Assembly (NCBI GenBank): GCA_028679315.1
Contig: JAJRBU010000116.1
Span: 1 to 43,295, forward strand
DNA from: Methanoregulaceae archaeon
GTDB taxonomy: Archaea > Halobacteriota > Methanomicrobia > Methanomicrobiales > Methanospirillaceae
DNA length: 43,295 nt
Direction of reading: 5' to 3'
The position numbers and the translations under genes are program-made. Below the pieces are notes generated by a model. The model was not told the DNA's origin. It did no database searches and saw only the letters and a list, made by a program, of their open reading frames with translations. How positions within the stretch are numbered: the first letter of the stretch is position 1; every line of letters starts with the position of its first letter. This document shows positions 43,277-43,295 of this stretch, piece after piece.

Positions 43277-43295
43277 TGGTTTGTCCCTTCGGAGA

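Overview
This window looks like chromosomal DNA of a hydrogenotrophic methanogenic archaeon, most likely order Methanomicrobiales (a Methanoregula/Methanosphaerula/Methanospirillum-like lineage). The evidence is an F420-reducing hydrogenase operon, O-phosphoseryl-tRNA synthetase, the archaeal GTP cyclohydrolase MptA, a probable methanofuran-pathway kinase, archaeal release factor, EF-2, EF-1beta, eIF2-beta and RNA polymerase subunit L, tRNAs without encoded CCA, an archaeal 7S SRP RNA, and TATA boxes close to start codons. The assignment below order level is inference from gene content.

Layout. 1-1500: the N-terminus of a Thi4 thiazole synthase on the left edge, a divergent HtpX-like membrane protease, then tRNA-Gly(TCC) and tRNA-Val(CAC). 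1850-5000: a rubrerythrin-like protein, an exported TPR protein followed closely by a radical SAM/SPASM protein, and RlmH. 5400-7040: a KhtT/KhtU-type K+(Na+)/H+ antiporter pair. 7049-12440 (minus): prf1-argS-taw1-sepS, four translation genes with overlapping or touching ends. 12553-14742 (minus): queD-queE-queC-Nudix, the preQ0 route to archaeosine. 14908-18140: rps12-rps7-fusA. 18379-20728: cyclophilin, a small GTPase, a flavodoxin without a usable start codon, and a DUF2124 protein. 20941-24552 (minus): frhA-frhD-frhG-frhB. 24866-29293: mptA, ilvC, purL. 29394-30291: eIF2-beta with a TRAM domain, converging on rpoL. 30420-34471 (minus): an overlapping set of two M24 peptidases, an AAA+ ATPase and an MBL-fold hydrolase. 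34531-36517: a small membrane protein, a winged-helix protein, tRNA-Asn, a CAU tRNA and a zinc-ribbon methyltransferase-like protein. 36536-36843: SRP RNA. 36860-38901: malate dehydrogenase, EF-1beta, a 52-residue zinc-finger protein missed by length filters, and a MfnE-like kinase. 38957-43276: an exported phospholipase D-like protein, two overlapping HTH regulators behind a strong palindrome, an OB-fold membrane protein, a HEAT-repeat protein and NadC.

Most of the window is housekeeping DNA: translation, tRNA modification, cofactor synthesis and hydrogen metabolism. I see no CRISPR array, insertion sequence, integrase or phage gene. The stretches most worth following are the M24/M24/AAA+/MBL gene set, the TPR plus radical SAM/SPASM pair, the zinc-ribbon methyltransferase-like protein, the start-less flavodoxin, the ambiguous FrhD/FrhG junction, and several clean inverted repeats placed where regulators would bind.
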